This document shows, piece by piece, positions 1 to 8,610 of a stretch of 40,790 bases of DNA. The stretch comes from Bacteriovoracaceae bacterium (GTDB lineage Bacteria; Bdellovibrionota; Bacteriovoracia; Bacteriovoracales; Bacteriovoracaceae). The translations under genes were made by a program, and so were the position numbers. The stretch spans positions 1 through 40,790 of the forward strand of contig JABGXW010000049.1 in NCBI GenBank assembly GCA_018675575.1, read 5' to 3'. Numbering within the stretch: the first letter of the stretch is position 1; every line of letters begins with the position of its first letter. The notes below the pieces were generated by a model. It had not been told where the DNA came from and ran no database searches. It worked only from the letters and a program-made list of their open reading frames with translations.

Positions 1-345
1 AAAAGATAATATCTTCGTATCACTGAATCCATAGATTTCAGAACCCACACGAATAATGTCAGCAATAAGCAATTTTCTTTTTCGAAGTCCTGGTATAAAT
101 TCATCGTTAATAAATGTTTTATTCACAGAATCAAGATCTTCTACATAGACATGTCTACCACTTACATGAACTTGAAAATGCTGGCCTGAAATTAAGTCAT
201 CTTCAATAACAACATCGCAATCGTCTCGCCTACCAAATAGCATTCCATCAAAAAGCCTAAGACAATGAATTTCATCTTCTAGACCTCTGAAAAAAAAGTA
301 ATACAACTTTTCTTGTAATTGTTTATCTGGTTCTGAGTCACTCAT
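1..345 (-). CDS. FHA-domain protein, 3' end beyond left edge
   Basis: Reading the minus strand from an ATG at 345 gives an open frame to the left edge (115 codons, starting MSDSEPDKQLQEKLYYFFF). Residues about 20-110 carry the forkhead-associated signature: a GRR near residue 36, SGQH in place of the usual SRxH, and a later NKTFIN matching the N-G-T-F-x-N loop. FHA domains bind phosphothreonine peptides, so this is probably a cytoplasmic phospho-dependent adaptor or the N-terminus of a larger regulator. The arginine of SRxH is replaced by glycine, which may weaken phosphopeptide binding. A modest purine-rich stretch (AGAGAAG) lies just before the ATG. The stop codon and any C-terminal domain lie outside the window. 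Confidence 0.75.
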   Translation of the reverse strand, partial: MSDSEPDKQLQEKLYYFFFRGLEDEIHCLRLFDGMLFGRRDDCDVVIEDDLISGQHFQVHVSGRHVYVEDLDSVNKTFINDEFIPGLRKRKLLIADIIRVGSEIYGFSDTKILSF

Positions 346-444
346 ATCTTCTCTATTATGAATATTAAATAGTTAGTGCCATTATGACTCAATTAATTCA
401 ATTTGAAAGGGGGGTAAATAATTTAGCAGAAAAAGAGTTGGGTA

Positions 445-885
445 TTAGTTAAAATCTAGCATAAAGGTGACCGGTCCATCATTTTCGATGGTCACTTTCA
501 TATCAGTACCAAATTGTCCTGTTTCTACTTCGGCCTCCAATTTGAGAAGGTCGCAAAATCTATTAAACAATGATTCTGCGAGTTCAGGCACCATAGACTC
601 GTCAAAACTGGGTCTATTGCCTTTTTGTCCCCTCCAAGAAAGAGTAAACTGACTAACGGCCAAAATCTTTCCTTCAGCTTGTTTGATAGTGTTATCCATT
701 CTTCCCGTTGATAAATCCGGAAATATTCTTAGCTTTAAAATTTTAAAAGCAGCTTGTTCAATGATCCTTTGTGTATCATTTTTTTCCATACAAACGAGTA
801 AGGTAAGTCCCTTATCAATACTTCCTACAATTTCAGAATTAACACAGACAAAAGAATGTAAACTTCTTTGAATCACAACTCGCAT
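445..885 (-). CDS. dtd: D-aminoacyl-tRNA deacylase (DTD)
   Basis: This 146-residue protein has the usual DTD length. It begins MRVVIQRS, has the SQFTL segment followed by KGNRPSF near residues 78-93, and ends with the NDGPVTF motif that supplies the cross-subunit Gly-cisPro of the active site. The family removes D-amino acids (and misattached glycine) from tRNA, recycling tRNA in the cytoplasm. The residues after SQFTL (SWRGQ) differ from the more common YGDTR version but stay within family variation. An AAGGG ribosome site lies about 9 bases before the ATG. The start faces the GT4 gene with only 29 bases between the two ATGs, so the two genes must have closely packed or overlapping control regions. 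Confidence 0.95.
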   Translation of the reverse strand: MRVVIQRSLHSFVCVNSEIVGSIDKGLTLLVCMEKNDTQRIIEQAAFKILKLRIFPDLSTGRMDNTIKQAEGKILAVSQFTLSWRGQKGNRPSFDESMVPELAESLFNRFCDLLKLEAEVETGQFGTDMKVTIENDGPVTFMLDFN

Positions 886-914
886 TTTGAGTACCCTTCT
901 TGTATTATTTGTTT

Positions 915-1871
915 ATGCATATAGTTCAAATTGCACATGAACCTATTCCAATAAGCCTCTATGGAGGAACCGAAAGAATCATTGAAAACCTTTGTTTAGG
1001 CTTAGCTTCACTAGGTCATAAAATCACCTTAATCTCTTTCAAAGGGGATTATACTTTGGAGGGTATAGATTTTAAAGATCTAGGTCAATTTTCTAAAGCA
1101 GAAGCTAATTTTAGATTCACTGAACTCATCCCTAACGATGCAGATATCATTCACTTTCATCTCCCCATGAGTCAAGACCAAATGGACCTTGGAGGTATTC
1201 CATATATCTGTACACTCCATGGCAATCTGAAAGAAGGTGAAAGTCTAGACAAATTACCAAAAAACACCATTTGCATTTCAGAGAATCACGCTACTCGACA
1301 CAAAAGATCAACTTATGTTTATAACGGTCTAGATGAAAACAAGATTCCACTTTATGACAAATCTTTTCAATCCGCAGACTATTTTTCTTTCTTAGGAAAA
1401 ACATCGCTAAAAAGAAAAGGTCTACATCTAGCAAAAAAAATAGCAAAAACCTTCAAAGTCCCATTGCATATAGGAGGAGGCAAGGGCCTAAACTTATTTG
1501 GATCGAAATATTTAGGTTATCTAAATAATGATGAGAAAGCTAAACTCCTTGGAGAATCTAAAGCGCTTCTTTTTCCAATATTGTGGGAAGAGCCATTTGG
1601 CCTAGTCATGATAGAAGCAATGTTTACAGGAACTCCTGTTTTTGCGTTAGATCGCGGATCAGTTCCAGAGGTTTTAGGCCAACCGGGATCGGATGATCTC
1701 TTTATATATGAAAAGACTATCGAAAAGTTGATCACATCGATTAAAGAATTTAAACCTTGTACTCCTAATAGATATAGACAATATGCTATTCAATATTTCT
1801 CAAAAAATGTCATGTGTGAGAATTACCTAATTATATATGAAAAAATTTGCTCTGGTGAAGAAATTGGTTAG
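915..1871 (+). CDS. Glycosyltransferase family 4
   Basis: The protein is about 318 residues from the ATG at 915. The frame is open back to a TTG at 900, but MHIVQIAHEPIP is the normal beginning of a GT-B fold enzyme. It shows the N-terminal YGGTER loop, which binds donor or acceptor in many GT4 enzymes, and the C-terminal E-x7-E type motif EEPFGLVMIEAM near residues 225-236, followed by GTPVFALDRGSVPEV. Such enzymes transfer a sugar from a nucleotide-sugar to a surface glycan precursor on the inner face of the membrane. It is somewhat short for GT4 (often 350-400 residues). Its stop overlaps the stop of the convergent FkbM methyltransferase by 4 bases. The neighbouring LPS-type genes suggest a role in lipopolysaccharide or capsule; the donor and acceptor cannot be told. 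Confidence 0.88.
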   Translation: MHIVQIAHEPIPISLYGGTERIIENLCLGLASLGHKITLISFKGDYTLEGIDFKDLGQFSKAEANFRFTELIPNDADIIHFHLPMSQDQMDLGGIPYICTLHGNLKEGESLDKLPKNTICISENHATRHKRSTYVYNGLDENKIPLYDKSFQSADYFSFLGKTSLKRKGLHLAKKIAKTFKVPLHIGGGKGLNLFGSKYLGYLNNDEKAKLLGESKALLFPILWEEPFGLVMIEAMFTGTPVFALDRGSVPEVLGQPGSDDLFIYEKTIEKLITSIKEFKPCTPNRYRQYAIQYFSKNVMCENYLIIYEKICSGEEIG

Positions 1872-2938
1872 CCCTCAAATTGACGAAAATTCTTTTCTAA
1901 GAAAATTAATCTCTCTTTATGGCAAGCAAAAACATTGAGTTGATCTTTTAATAAAAATCTTTGTTCAGGAATAAATTCAATAAGAGAAAGAGGAAGTTTA
2001 GAATTTGCATCATTCAAAGATTGAATATGAGAATAGCCTGCAAAATATGAACCTGTTTTCTTATCTTTTTCTTCATCTATTAAAAAGCTTGGTTCGAAAA
2101 AATGATATCCAAGGTCTCTTAAATATTTAAAAGGTGCTAAGGTATCCTTAACTCTATTAAGGTTTGCCCAGTTCTCAAAGATGATCATCGGCCTGGCCTT
2201 TGATAATGTTTCTTTTGCACCCTGCATGACATTTATTTCAAAACCTTCAACATCTATTTTTATAAGATCAGGAGAGCTTAAATTCATAGAATCTATTTTT
2301 TGCGAATCTACTTTAAACCCATGGTCAGCATCATTTACGGAAACTTCAGCATTTCCAGAGTTAAAATTGTCAGGTAATCCGATATAACAAGTTCCATCAT
2401 AATCAGACACAGCAAGGTGATGAGTCTTTATCATCGAAGCTTTTCCCGATTGATTAACAATTTGAGAAAGGTCATCAAAAGTAGCTGGAAAGGGTTCAAA
2501 AGAATGAACGCTACCGTTAAAGCTTTTTGCTGAAGCTGCATGAAGAGACATATGTCCCCAATTCGCACCGACATCAAAAAAGACCCCTTCAGGATTTTCA
2601 TTTAGAATTAAATCGATTAAGACCGTTGTTTCTGGCTCATATGATTTTTTGTATTGAGGGAAATAAATAGAGTGAAACTGTGTATTACGAATATTAAATT
2701 TAATATTAATATTCTTTTGTTCTAAGTGGTATTCAAAAGAGCCATAACGTCCTATTGGAAAAAATTTTAATAGAAAAGATAGAAATGGTCTCCCCGGAAT
2801 TAAGTATTTTAATATCTTTTTTGAAATTGATAATTTCTTGAATTTTCCTTTTCTTAGGCGATAAATTTTTGCTGCCAAGGGAAGTGTTTGAATCTCAAAG
2901 GGATTTCTAATTTCAGCAGTTTTAGTAAAAATTTTCAT
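1868..2938 (-). CDS. FkbM-family methyltransferase
   Basis: The C-terminal two thirds is an FkbM-type SAM-dependent methyltransferase. It has GVFFDVGANWGHMSLHAA (motif I, near residue 119), an acidic HSFEPFPATF (motif II), and DLIKIDVEGFEINVMQGA near residues 224-241, the hallmark of the family. About 100 N-terminal residues precede the catalytic fold and are not recognised. FkbM enzymes O-methylate sugars or polyketides; here a sugar of the surface glycan is the likely substrate because the gene sits between glycosyltransferases. The start chosen is the ATG at 2938, which follows a TTG directly after the stop of the upstream GT2 gene, so the two genes are translated back to back. Confidence 0.88.
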   Translation of the reverse strand: MKIFTKTAEIRNPFEIQTLPLAAKIYRLRKGKFKKLSISKKILKYLIPGRPFLSFLLKFFPIGRYGSFEYHLEQKNINIKFNIRNTQFHSIYFPQYKKSYEPETTVLIDLILNENPEGVFFDVGANWGHMSLHAASAKSFNGSVHSFEPFPATFDDLSQIVNQSGKASMIKTHHLAVSDYDGTCYIGLPDNFNSGNAEVSVNDADHGFKVDSQKIDSMNLSSPDLIKIDVEGFEINVMQGAKETLSKARPMIIFENWANLNRVKDTLAPFKYLRDLGYHFFEPSFLIDEEKDKKTGSYFAGYSHIQSLNDANSKLPLSLIEFIPEQRFLLKDQLNVFACHKERLIFLEKNFRQFEG

Positions 2939-2941
2939 CAA

Positions 2942-3715
2942 TTAAACTTTATTCTTTTTTTCACTGATTTGATATTCATATATTTTTTCAAACTTCAAAA
3001 AATATGAATAAGCGTTAAGAATACAGATGACTAGACCATAGTGACCATCAAGAATGCCACCTTTTAAAAGGTAGTCTCTAAAAAATTGAAAAATTCCACG
3101 ATAAATTCCCTTATATCTTCCAACTCTTACACCATTATCAAAGGCCACTTTTGAAGATATTGACGTAAACCTATTGGCCTGGGCGACATGTTCGCTAATT
3201 GAACTATAACTATAGTGATGCAGATCACCGCTTAAAAAGCCCTCTTTCTGCTCTGAGTTATTTAATTTAAGAAAGTCATGGGGATTCTCACCTAGCCACT
3301 TGGCCTTACCTTTTTTTATAATACGAAGCTTTTTATCGGGATACCATCCACAATGATAGATCCATTTACCACAGTAATTATTTAATCTATTGAAAACATA
3401 GCCATCAAAATCCATCTTTTGTTTCATCTTAAGAATAGAGCGTTGTAGTTCGGGACTTAAGACCTCATCTGCATCGACGCTTAATATATTGTCAAATTCA
3501 GTTTGCTCCAGGGCAAAGTTCTTTTGCTCTATATGGCCTTCAAACTTATTTTTCATGAATTTAACGCCATACTCTTCACATATGGCCTCTGTGTTATCTG
3601 TTGAAAAAGAGTCTATAACAACAATTTCATCAGCAACATTTTTAAGTGCCTCTAGACATCTTGCAATATTATGCTCTTCGTTGAATGTGATGACTGTGGC
3701 AGATAATTTTATCAT
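2942..3715 (-). CDS. Glycosyltransferase family 2, WaaE/KdtX-like
   Basis: The 257-residue length fits the WaaE/KdtX-like GT2 subfamily. Seen in sequence: the N-terminal TVITFNEEHNIARCLEAL, the nucleotide-sugar site IVVIDSFSTDNT, the DxD-type SVDADEVLSPEL near residues 79-90, and a C-terminal segment RGIFQFFRDYLLKGGILDG typical of this subfamily. Members add hexoses to the inner core of lipopolysaccharide at the cytoplasmic face of the inner membrane. It is directly upstream of the FkbM methyltransferase with no intergenic space, so one transcript is likely. It is divergent from the GT9 gene over a very short gap (about 20-50 bases depending on the GT9 start). The exact sugar transferred is unknown. 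Confidence 0.9.
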   Translation of the reverse strand: MIKLSATVITFNEEHNIARCLEALKNVADEIVVIDSFSTDNTEAICEEYGVKFMKNKFEGHIEQKNFALEQTEFDNILSVDADEVLSPELQRSILKMKQKMDFDGYVFNRLNNYCGKWIYHCGWYPDKKLRIIKKGKAKWLGENPHDFLKLNNSEQKEGFLSGDLHHYSYSSISEHVAQANRFTSISSKVAFDNGVRVGRYKGIYRGIFQFFRDYLLKGGILDGHYGLVICILNAYSYFLKFEKIYEYQISEKKNKV

Positions 3716-3765
3716 TTAAAAGAATGAACCTTTGATTGAATAAATTAATAAGTTTATTATGCTTT

Positions 3766-4785
3766 ATGATTTCATTGTCACCAAAAGTTATACTGCTTGT
3801 CAAAAATAGGGCCCTTGGGGATTCTATTATGGGTTTAAGCTCATTATCATACCTTAGAAGTCTCTATCCTGATGCTAAAATTATCTACGGAGTCCCAAAA
3901 TGGGTTGCTCCCGTCTATGATCTTTGCCAAATTGATGCGGATGAAATTCTACCTTTAGATTTCTCCACACTAGTTTCATGGTGGAAACTTTGGTGGAATC
4001 TGAAAAAGAAATCAGTTGATCTCGTTTATGAAATGCATTTGAGCGGAAGAAGTAAAAAATTCTTTGACCTTTTCAGTTCTTTTAATGCTATTTATTATCA
4101 TTTTCATAATCATCATTTAGAAATTAACCAAGACCTAAAATCTAAAGTTCATGATCAAGGAATAATAAAGCCTTTAATCCAGCGCGATTTAGATGGAATC
4201 TGGTCTGCCTATGCAAAAGAATCCCCTCCCCCTTCATTTTTAGATTTCGTTCCCAAAATGAAATTGAAAGGTCCTGATGTTGTCAAAAATTTTGTCATAC
4301 TAGGAGTTGTAGCAACAAGAAAAACAAAGATGTGGCCACTTGAATATTTCGTTCAATTAGCAAAACTCATCCTAGAAAACAAAAATCTTGAAGTTATTAT
4401 TCCATTATCAGGTAACTTAATCGACTTAGAAATTGAAAAGAAATTAAAAAGCTTAGGACTTCCAAAAGATTGTCAGATTCTTAGATCGTCACTTACAAAT
4501 CTACCTCAAGAAATGTCTGGTAGTAAAATGTATATCGGCAATGATACTGGTTTAAAACATATTGCAATTGCACTTGGAATTAAAAGCTATACGTTTTTTG
4601 GGCCAGAACCTCCTTTGGAATGGCATCCTTATGATTCAACCAATCATCCCTACTTCTACAAAGAACCATTAGAATGTCGTACCAAAGAAGCTCATTACTG
4701 CGGATTAAGTGAGTGTGATTCAATGATCTGTCTAAACGAGTTTTTACCTGAGAAAATATTTAATGAAATTTTTAATAAAGTTTAG
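3766..4785 (+). CDS. Glycosyltransferase family 9 (heptosyltransferase-like)
   Basis: GT9 features are clear: an N-terminal ILLVKNRALGDSIMGLSSL (the family's R-x-G-D-x-I/V start) and a C-terminal GNDTGLKHIAIALG followed by TFFGPEPP, which forms the ADP-heptose pocket in WaaC/WaaF. Length is about 339 residues, normal for the family. The frame is open to a TTG at 3736. I prefer the ATG at 3766 because it places the first strand close to the N-terminus as in the family; neither start has a convincing ribosome site. The enzyme probably adds heptose or a related sugar to the LPS inner core. It ends 57 bases before the stop of the convergent HIT-like gene. Four cysteines near the C-terminus (RTKEAHYCGLSECDSMICL) are unusual and could bind metal or form disulfides. 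Confidence 0.88.
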   Translation: MISLSPKVILLVKNRALGDSIMGLSSLSYLRSLYPDAKIIYGVPKWVAPVYDLCQIDADEILPLDFSTLVSWWKLWWNLKKKSVDLVYEMHLSGRSKKFFDLFSSFNAIYYHFHNHHLEINQDLKSKVHDQGIIKPLIQRDLDGIWSAYAKESPPPSFLDFVPKMKLKGPDVVKNFVILGVVATRKTKMWPLEYFVQLAKLILENKNLEVIIPLSGNLIDLEIEKKLKSLGLPKDCQILRSSLTNLPQEMSGSKMYIGNDTGLKHIAIALGIKSYTFFGPEPPLEWHPYDSTNHPYFYKEPLECRTKEAHYCGLSECDSMICLNEFLPEKIFNEIFNKV

Positions 4786-4842
4786 GTGAGTGGTAGATCT
4801 TGCAAAGTTTCCCTCATCGACAATAATTGCATAAAAAATATT

Positions 4843-5877
4843 TTAAGAAAGAAAATCTATTAAATGATCACCGATCAATTCAAGATCATCAACAGAAGCA
4901 GTGTTCTTTTTTGAAAATTTAAGGCCAATACCATCTTGTGGTTTTCTTGGAATTAAACTCATATAGATATGTTTAAGATCTTCTTTTTCATTCACAGACT
5001 CAGACAAGAAGTAGGATACTCCATCAGCAGGAATTTTTGATTTCTTAATCCCATCTGAAATTAATTTTGCAACATTAAAAAAGTGAGCGTTTTCCTCAGC
5101 AGTCAAGTTAGACAAACTACTCTTATGGGTTTTCGAACAAAGTAAAACTTGTCCTTTCATTAAAGGCTTTGGATCCATAATAGCAATAAGATCATCATCT
5201 TCATATATTGTCATGAGCTTAAATCTTTTAAGGGCAATCTTACAAAAATTACAATTGGGATTATGATCTATTGTTGTTTCTTTTGGTTTTACATTTTTTT
5301 TAGGAGCATTTGCAGTTGGTATTTTTACTTCAGGGGTTTTCATTTTCTTTGCAGCGCCACCTGTTTTAATACTGGTTTGAGATTGTTCAAAGAGTTCATC
5401 ACTACTTAGATCTAAATCTCCATCATTATCTGGAGCTGCTTCATAAGTGGCATCATCATCTTCTTCAGACAGTTGCATCTCCATTGATTTATCTTGATCT
5501 ATAGCTCCGCCACTAGCTGCTTCAATGGTGAGATTCTTATTGCCGCCAGTAGATAAATCAATGGCACTTGAATCTTCTTTGGCATCAGAAATAGCAACCG
5601 GCATTTCAACATGTTTTTCTACTGGATCCTTTCCCTGAACTTCAATTTCTCCAGTACCAAATTCTATATCTATATCCATATCCATATCCATATCCATACC
5701 CATATCAGATGAAGCACCACTATCTATCTCGAGTTCTTCATCAATATCAATATCATCCAAATCAAATTGGGCGGATTTTCCAGAGCCAGCTATTTCAGAT
5801 GGTATCTCTTTATCACTTCCAAGAACATCGTCTAAATCAAGACCTTTATCTTTTGAATTTTCATCATTATCTGACAT
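4843..5877 (-). CDS. Acidic-tailed protein with a degenerate HIT domain
   Basis: Two parts are visible. Residues 1-200 are acidic, low-complexity and probably disordered, with a run of alternating Asp-Met/Asp-Ile at 59-71 encoded by a six-base tandem repeat. Residues about 204-320 are a HIT-fold domain: a CxxC (C209, C212) as in many bacterial HIT proteins, then YEDDDLIAIMDPKPLMKGQVLLCSK, which matches the HIT core. The catalytic histidine triad, normally H-x-H-x-H-x-x, reads HIYMSLIPR here (H303, Y305, S307), so the nucleophilic middle His is Tyr and the third is Ser. HIT enzymes hydrolyse or transfer nucleotidyl groups; this one is expected to bind without classical catalysis. It is divergent from the first large paralogous membrane protein. 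Function unknown. Confidence 0.7.
   Translation of the reverse strand: MSDNDENSKDKGLDLDDVLGSDKEIPSEIAGSGKSAQFDLDDIDIDEELEIDSGASSDMGMDMDMDMDIDIEFGTGEIEVQGKDPVEKHVEMPVAISDAKEDSSAIDLSTGGNKNLTIEAASGGAIDQDKSMEMQLSEEDDDATYEAAPDNDGDLDLSSDELFEQSQTSIKTGGAAKKMKTPEVKIPTANAPKKNVKPKETTIDHNPNCNFCKIALKRFKLMTIYEDDDLIAIMDPKPLMKGQVLLCSKTHKSSLSNLTAEENAHFFNVAKLISDGIKKSKIPADGVSYFLSESVNEKEDLKHIYMSLIPRKPQDGIGLKFSKKNTASVDDLELIGDHLIDFLS
5664..5705. repeat. Six-base tandem repeat inside the HIT-like gene
   Basis: Seven units of a hexamer close to CCATAT on the plus strand (two CTATAT, three CCATAT, one CCATAC, one CCATAT) encode the alternating Asp-Met/Asp-Ile stretch on the minus strand. Because the unit is six bases, copy-number change would lengthen or shorten the acidic tail without breaking the frame. 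Instability is inferred, not seen. Confidence 0.85.
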
Positions 5878-5955
5878 TTTTTTTCTTTTTTATGACGCTT
5901 TCGCTATCTATAACATTTTAAAATCACTAGCTTTTATTATATTGCAGAATATATC

Positions 5956-6046
5956 TCACGTGATATGGCGGTCAATTCTTCCTTTGCTCAAATTAATGGC
6001 ATTCAAATTGGTAGCAATCCTTACATAACGAGCTGAAATCACGTGG
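5956..6046. promoter_or_regulatory. Two CACGTG-centred boxes in the 254-base divergent region
   Basis: TCACGTGA at 5956-5963 (within an imperfect palindrome flanked by ATAT) and TCACGTGG at 6039-6046 lie 83 bases apart between the HIT-like gene and the first paralogous membrane protein. They sit upstream of the promoter proposed at 6069-6099. The spacing is close to eight helical turns, which would suit cooperative binding of a dimeric regulator. This is a weak call: the motif is short and no regulator is identified. The rest of 5878-6131 holds no gene I can support. Confidence 0.25.
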
Positions 6047-6060
6047 GAAACAACAATTTA

Positions 6061-6241
6061 TCAAGCATTTGGCCGATTAATGCCGATCAGGCCTATAATG
6101 ACTAAAACGGAACAATAATCAAGGTACCTTTATGAAAGCAGTTAAAATAATCATGGTTTTTATCACCACTTTCTGTCTGCTAAATATGCAGTATCAGGCC
6201 GGTGTGGTTCATCTTTCTATCAGTAATGATGTGCAGGCACA
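6061..6241 (+). repeat. Long direct repeat, copy 1 (promoter, leader and signal peptide)
   Basis: This stretch, from TCAAGCATTTGGCC through the first 36 codons of the following gene, recurs at 8611-8790. By eye there are about 8 mismatches in the 71 noncoding bases and 4 mismatches in the 108 bases coding the signal peptide. The match stops abruptly after the signal peptide. Such near-identity including silent codon positions points to recent duplication, gene conversion or selection on the DNA or RNA itself. Confidence 0.9.
6069..6099 (+). promoter_or_regulatory. Candidate sigma-70 promoter, paralogue 1
   Basis: TTGGCC at 6069-6074 and a perfect TATAAT at 6094-6099 are separated by 19 bases; the TATAAT ends 32 bases before the ATG at 6132. 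The identical arrangement and spacing occur upstream of the second paralogue, with the intervening TTAATGCCGATCAGG conserved, which supports function. The 19-base spacer is longer than the optimal 17, so the conserved spacer may also be read by an activator. Confidence 0.6.
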
Positions 6242-8489
6242 AACTAATACTCAAAACTATAAAGCAGAGAATGTTTATCAAGGGGAAGAAGCATCACAGG
6301 CCGATGGTTTTTTAGATCAGATTCTTTATTTAGCTGTTGGATTAATATGCGCAGTGATGATTATCAAGGCCAAAAGCTCAACTGCTTACGACATCATTAT
6401 TGCAGCGGCGGCAGGAGCTGCCCTGATCGTTGGCGAATTAATTATGATGACTCAAAATGCTGACGCTGTGGCCGCAATGGAAATCAGTTACACTACAGAT
6501 AATGAGGGCAAGACTTACGATAATGCTCAAACAGAAGCACTCAAAACACAACTCGAAATGAATAAAAAATTAAAAGGAGCTCTTACCACTAAAGCATGGA
6601 TTCAAGGTATAGCTGGAGTGGCCTTATTGGCGGCAACTGTTGCTGCTGTAAGTATTTGGGCCACTGCACTTTCGACCGGATCCGCGGGCCTAGTCCTCGC
6701 AGGTGTACCTGGCTCTATTCCACCAACGCCAGTAACACCAAATCCAGCCTACCAACCCACTTGCGCAGCGGCCATGGGAACCTATGCGAGTTACTGGGCA
6801 ACATACGTGATTCCAAAACCATCGTCAGCAGACTACCCTAGCAATCAGGCGTTACTGAGTACAATGGCCACTTGTACCTATTTTATTCCTTTTCAAACTT
6901 ATGAAATGGCATCTGATTTATATATGGCAGTGCCTGCAGCAACGGTTCAAAATGAAAATAAATTTTTGATAGATAAACTTCAAAAGATGGCAAAGACAAA
7001 TCCACAAGCTTTAGAAATAACCAAGAGCTTTATGGAAGAGTCTTATTTTTCTGATGATGAAAAGTCAAAATTTCGTAAAGAACTTATTAATAAAACATTA
7101 GTAAATGACATCCATGTGAAGTCAATAATTTCAAGTCACCATCCTCTTTATGAAGTAAATATAAAAGAAGACCTGGTAGCTGAAAAAAATGAAATCAATA
7201 GATATATGAGAGTTCACGAGTCTAAAAGCGTGGCAGCAGGTGACATTAAATCCATTACACTTAATGAATTTCACAATTTTGAAACAATATATAAATATGA
7301 TGATCTCAATAGTTTTGATCAAATGACTATGAAGGACATACTTAGAACTGCTGCCAATAAGGGATTAGATTTAATACTTCCTCAAGCAAAAGCAGATTGG
7401 ATGAAATTATTGATGGTGGTTGGGGGAGTATTAGCTGGAGTTTATCTGATAGAAGCTACAACTATGGACTTATTGTTTGGAACAGCAGGGAAACGAACTA
7501 TTGTATGGGGAGTGATGACTGCAATTGTTGCTTATTCACTTTCTAAGACTATGCAGGGACTTAAGGCCACAAATAGTAATATTGAAAAACTTGAGAAAAT
7601 TTTAGACAATATGTCAAAATTAGTAGACGGACAAGAGTATCAAATAGGTGGCACTGTTGGAGGGGGAGGAGCAGATGATCTTGGCACTAAGCCTGTCTTT
7701 GGAGAAGTTAATATTACAGGTCCTGTCCCGGTAGGTTTAGATGATGGACAAGTCACTCCATGTATCGGCGGACAAAATCCTGATGGAAGCTGTCAATCAG
7801 TGGCAACTCAATTACAAGCGGCAGAAAGTTCTCCGGGATTTAATTTTGGTGGAGCATTGGAAGGAAGTTCAAACCTAATAGGTCAAATGGCAGATGGAAT
7901 GTCAGGAGTCAATAATTTATCAGCTGGAACCATAGAAAAAATGCAAGCTCTTGGTAAGAAAAGGGCGCTCTTGTCAAAAAATAGAAAACTGGCCTTAGAA
8001 AAACTTGAAAAAATGTTAAAAAAGAATAAATTAAAACCCTTTGGCTTTAATAAAAGAGTTTCTGACTTTCATAATAAAATGCGAGCGACATTAAAATCTT
8101 CATTAACAAAGCAAGGATTGACTCCAAAAATGGCCGCTGCCAAATTGGGTATCATAGGTAGTGGTGACGACAAGAAAGTCGCTAAAGAAGAAGGTGTTCA
8201 AAACCGTGAAGGTGTCGCCGCTAAAAGCGGAGCTTTAACAAAATCAACTGGAAAGAAAATCGACTTTGGATTTGGGTCTGGGACTACTAAGAATTCAAAT
8301 GCTGCCTCAGCTGGAGTTGCTGATTTTGAAGACCCAAATGTGACGGGTGAAAAAATGCCGGAGTACGAAACTGATGATATTGCGCTAGATAAGTCTGCCA
8401 ATATTTTTCAGATCATTTCTTTGCGGTATTTAAAATCGGGATATCAGCGATTGCGCTCCCTTAAAGCGCAAAATGTAATAAATAATTAA
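6132..8489 (+). CDS. Large exported multi-membrane protein, paralogue 1
   Basis: I do not recognise a known family. The 785-residue protein has a hydrophobic N-terminal export segment (MKAVKIIMVFITTFCLLNMQ), hydrophobic segments at about 62-80, 86-107 and 155-181, a central domain to about residue 420 with two or three cysteines, and two more hydrophobic segments near 424-440 and 455-472. A short coiled coil follows (about 476-498), then a glycine-rich, lysine-rich C-terminal tail. The motif RYMRV near residue 358 and the FETIYKYDD region are shared with the next gene. An AAGG ribosome site precedes the ATG at normal distance. The cysteine-bearing central part is probably outside the cytoplasm. 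Its promoter, signal peptide, mid-block (7556-7705) and block at 8052-8150 are near-identical in DNA to paralogue 2, whereas residues about 165-300 do not align. Likely a lineage-specific envelope protein. Confidence 0.85.
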   Translation: MKAVKIIMVFITTFCLLNMQYQAGVVHLSISNDVQAQTNTQNYKAENVYQGEEASQADGFLDQILYLAVGLICAVMIIKAKSSTAYDIIIAAAAGAALIVGELIMMTQNADAVAAMEISYTTDNEGKTYDNAQTEALKTQLEMNKKLKGALTTKAWIQGIAGVALLAATVAAVSIWATALSTGSAGLVLAGVPGSIPPTPVTPNPAYQPTCAAAMGTYASYWATYVIPKPSSADYPSNQALLSTMATCTYFIPFQTYEMASDLYMAVPAATVQNENKFLIDKLQKMAKTNPQALEITKSFMEESYFSDDEKSKFRKELINKTLVNDIHVKSIISSHHPLYEVNIKEDLVAEKNEINRYMRVHESKSVAAGDIKSITLNEFHNFETIYKYDDLNSFDQMTMKDILRTAANKGLDLILPQAKADWMKLLMVVGGVLAGVYLIEATTMDLLFGTAGKRTIVWGVMTAIVAYSLSKTMQGLKATNSNIEKLEKILDNMSKLVDGQEYQIGGTVGGGGADDLGTKPVFGEVNITGPVPVGLDDGQVTPCIGGQNPDGSCQSVATQLQAAESSPGFNFGGALEGSSNLIGQMADGMSGVNNLSAGTIEKMQALGKKRALLSKNRKLALEKLEKMLKKNKLKPFGFNKRVSDFHNKMRATLKSSLTKQGLTPKMAAAKLGIIGSGDDKKVAKEEGVQNREGVAAKSGALTKSTGKKIDFGFGSGTTKNSNAASAGVADFEDPNVTGEKMPEYETDDIALDKSANIFQIISLRYLKSGYQRLRSLKAQNVINN

Positions 8490-8508
8490 AGCTATAATTG
8501 TAGTTTTA

Positions 8509-8543
8509 AAAGGGTGAGTCGTTTCTCACGCTTTAATTTGCAC
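8509..8543 (+). terminator. Imperfect hairpin terminator after paralogue 1
   Basis: AAAGGGTGAG (8509-8518), a six-base loop, and CTCACGCTTT (8525-8534) form a ten-pair stem with one mismatch. The U-tract is poor right after the stem. The same hairpin, without the mismatch, follows paralogue 2, so the terminator was duplicated with the gene. Confidence 0.6.
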
Positions 8544-8610
8544 TTTTTTAAACATAACTGATTAGACCAGTCTTAGAAGATGTTGAAATTGCAGTGGTCT
8601 TAATTATTTT

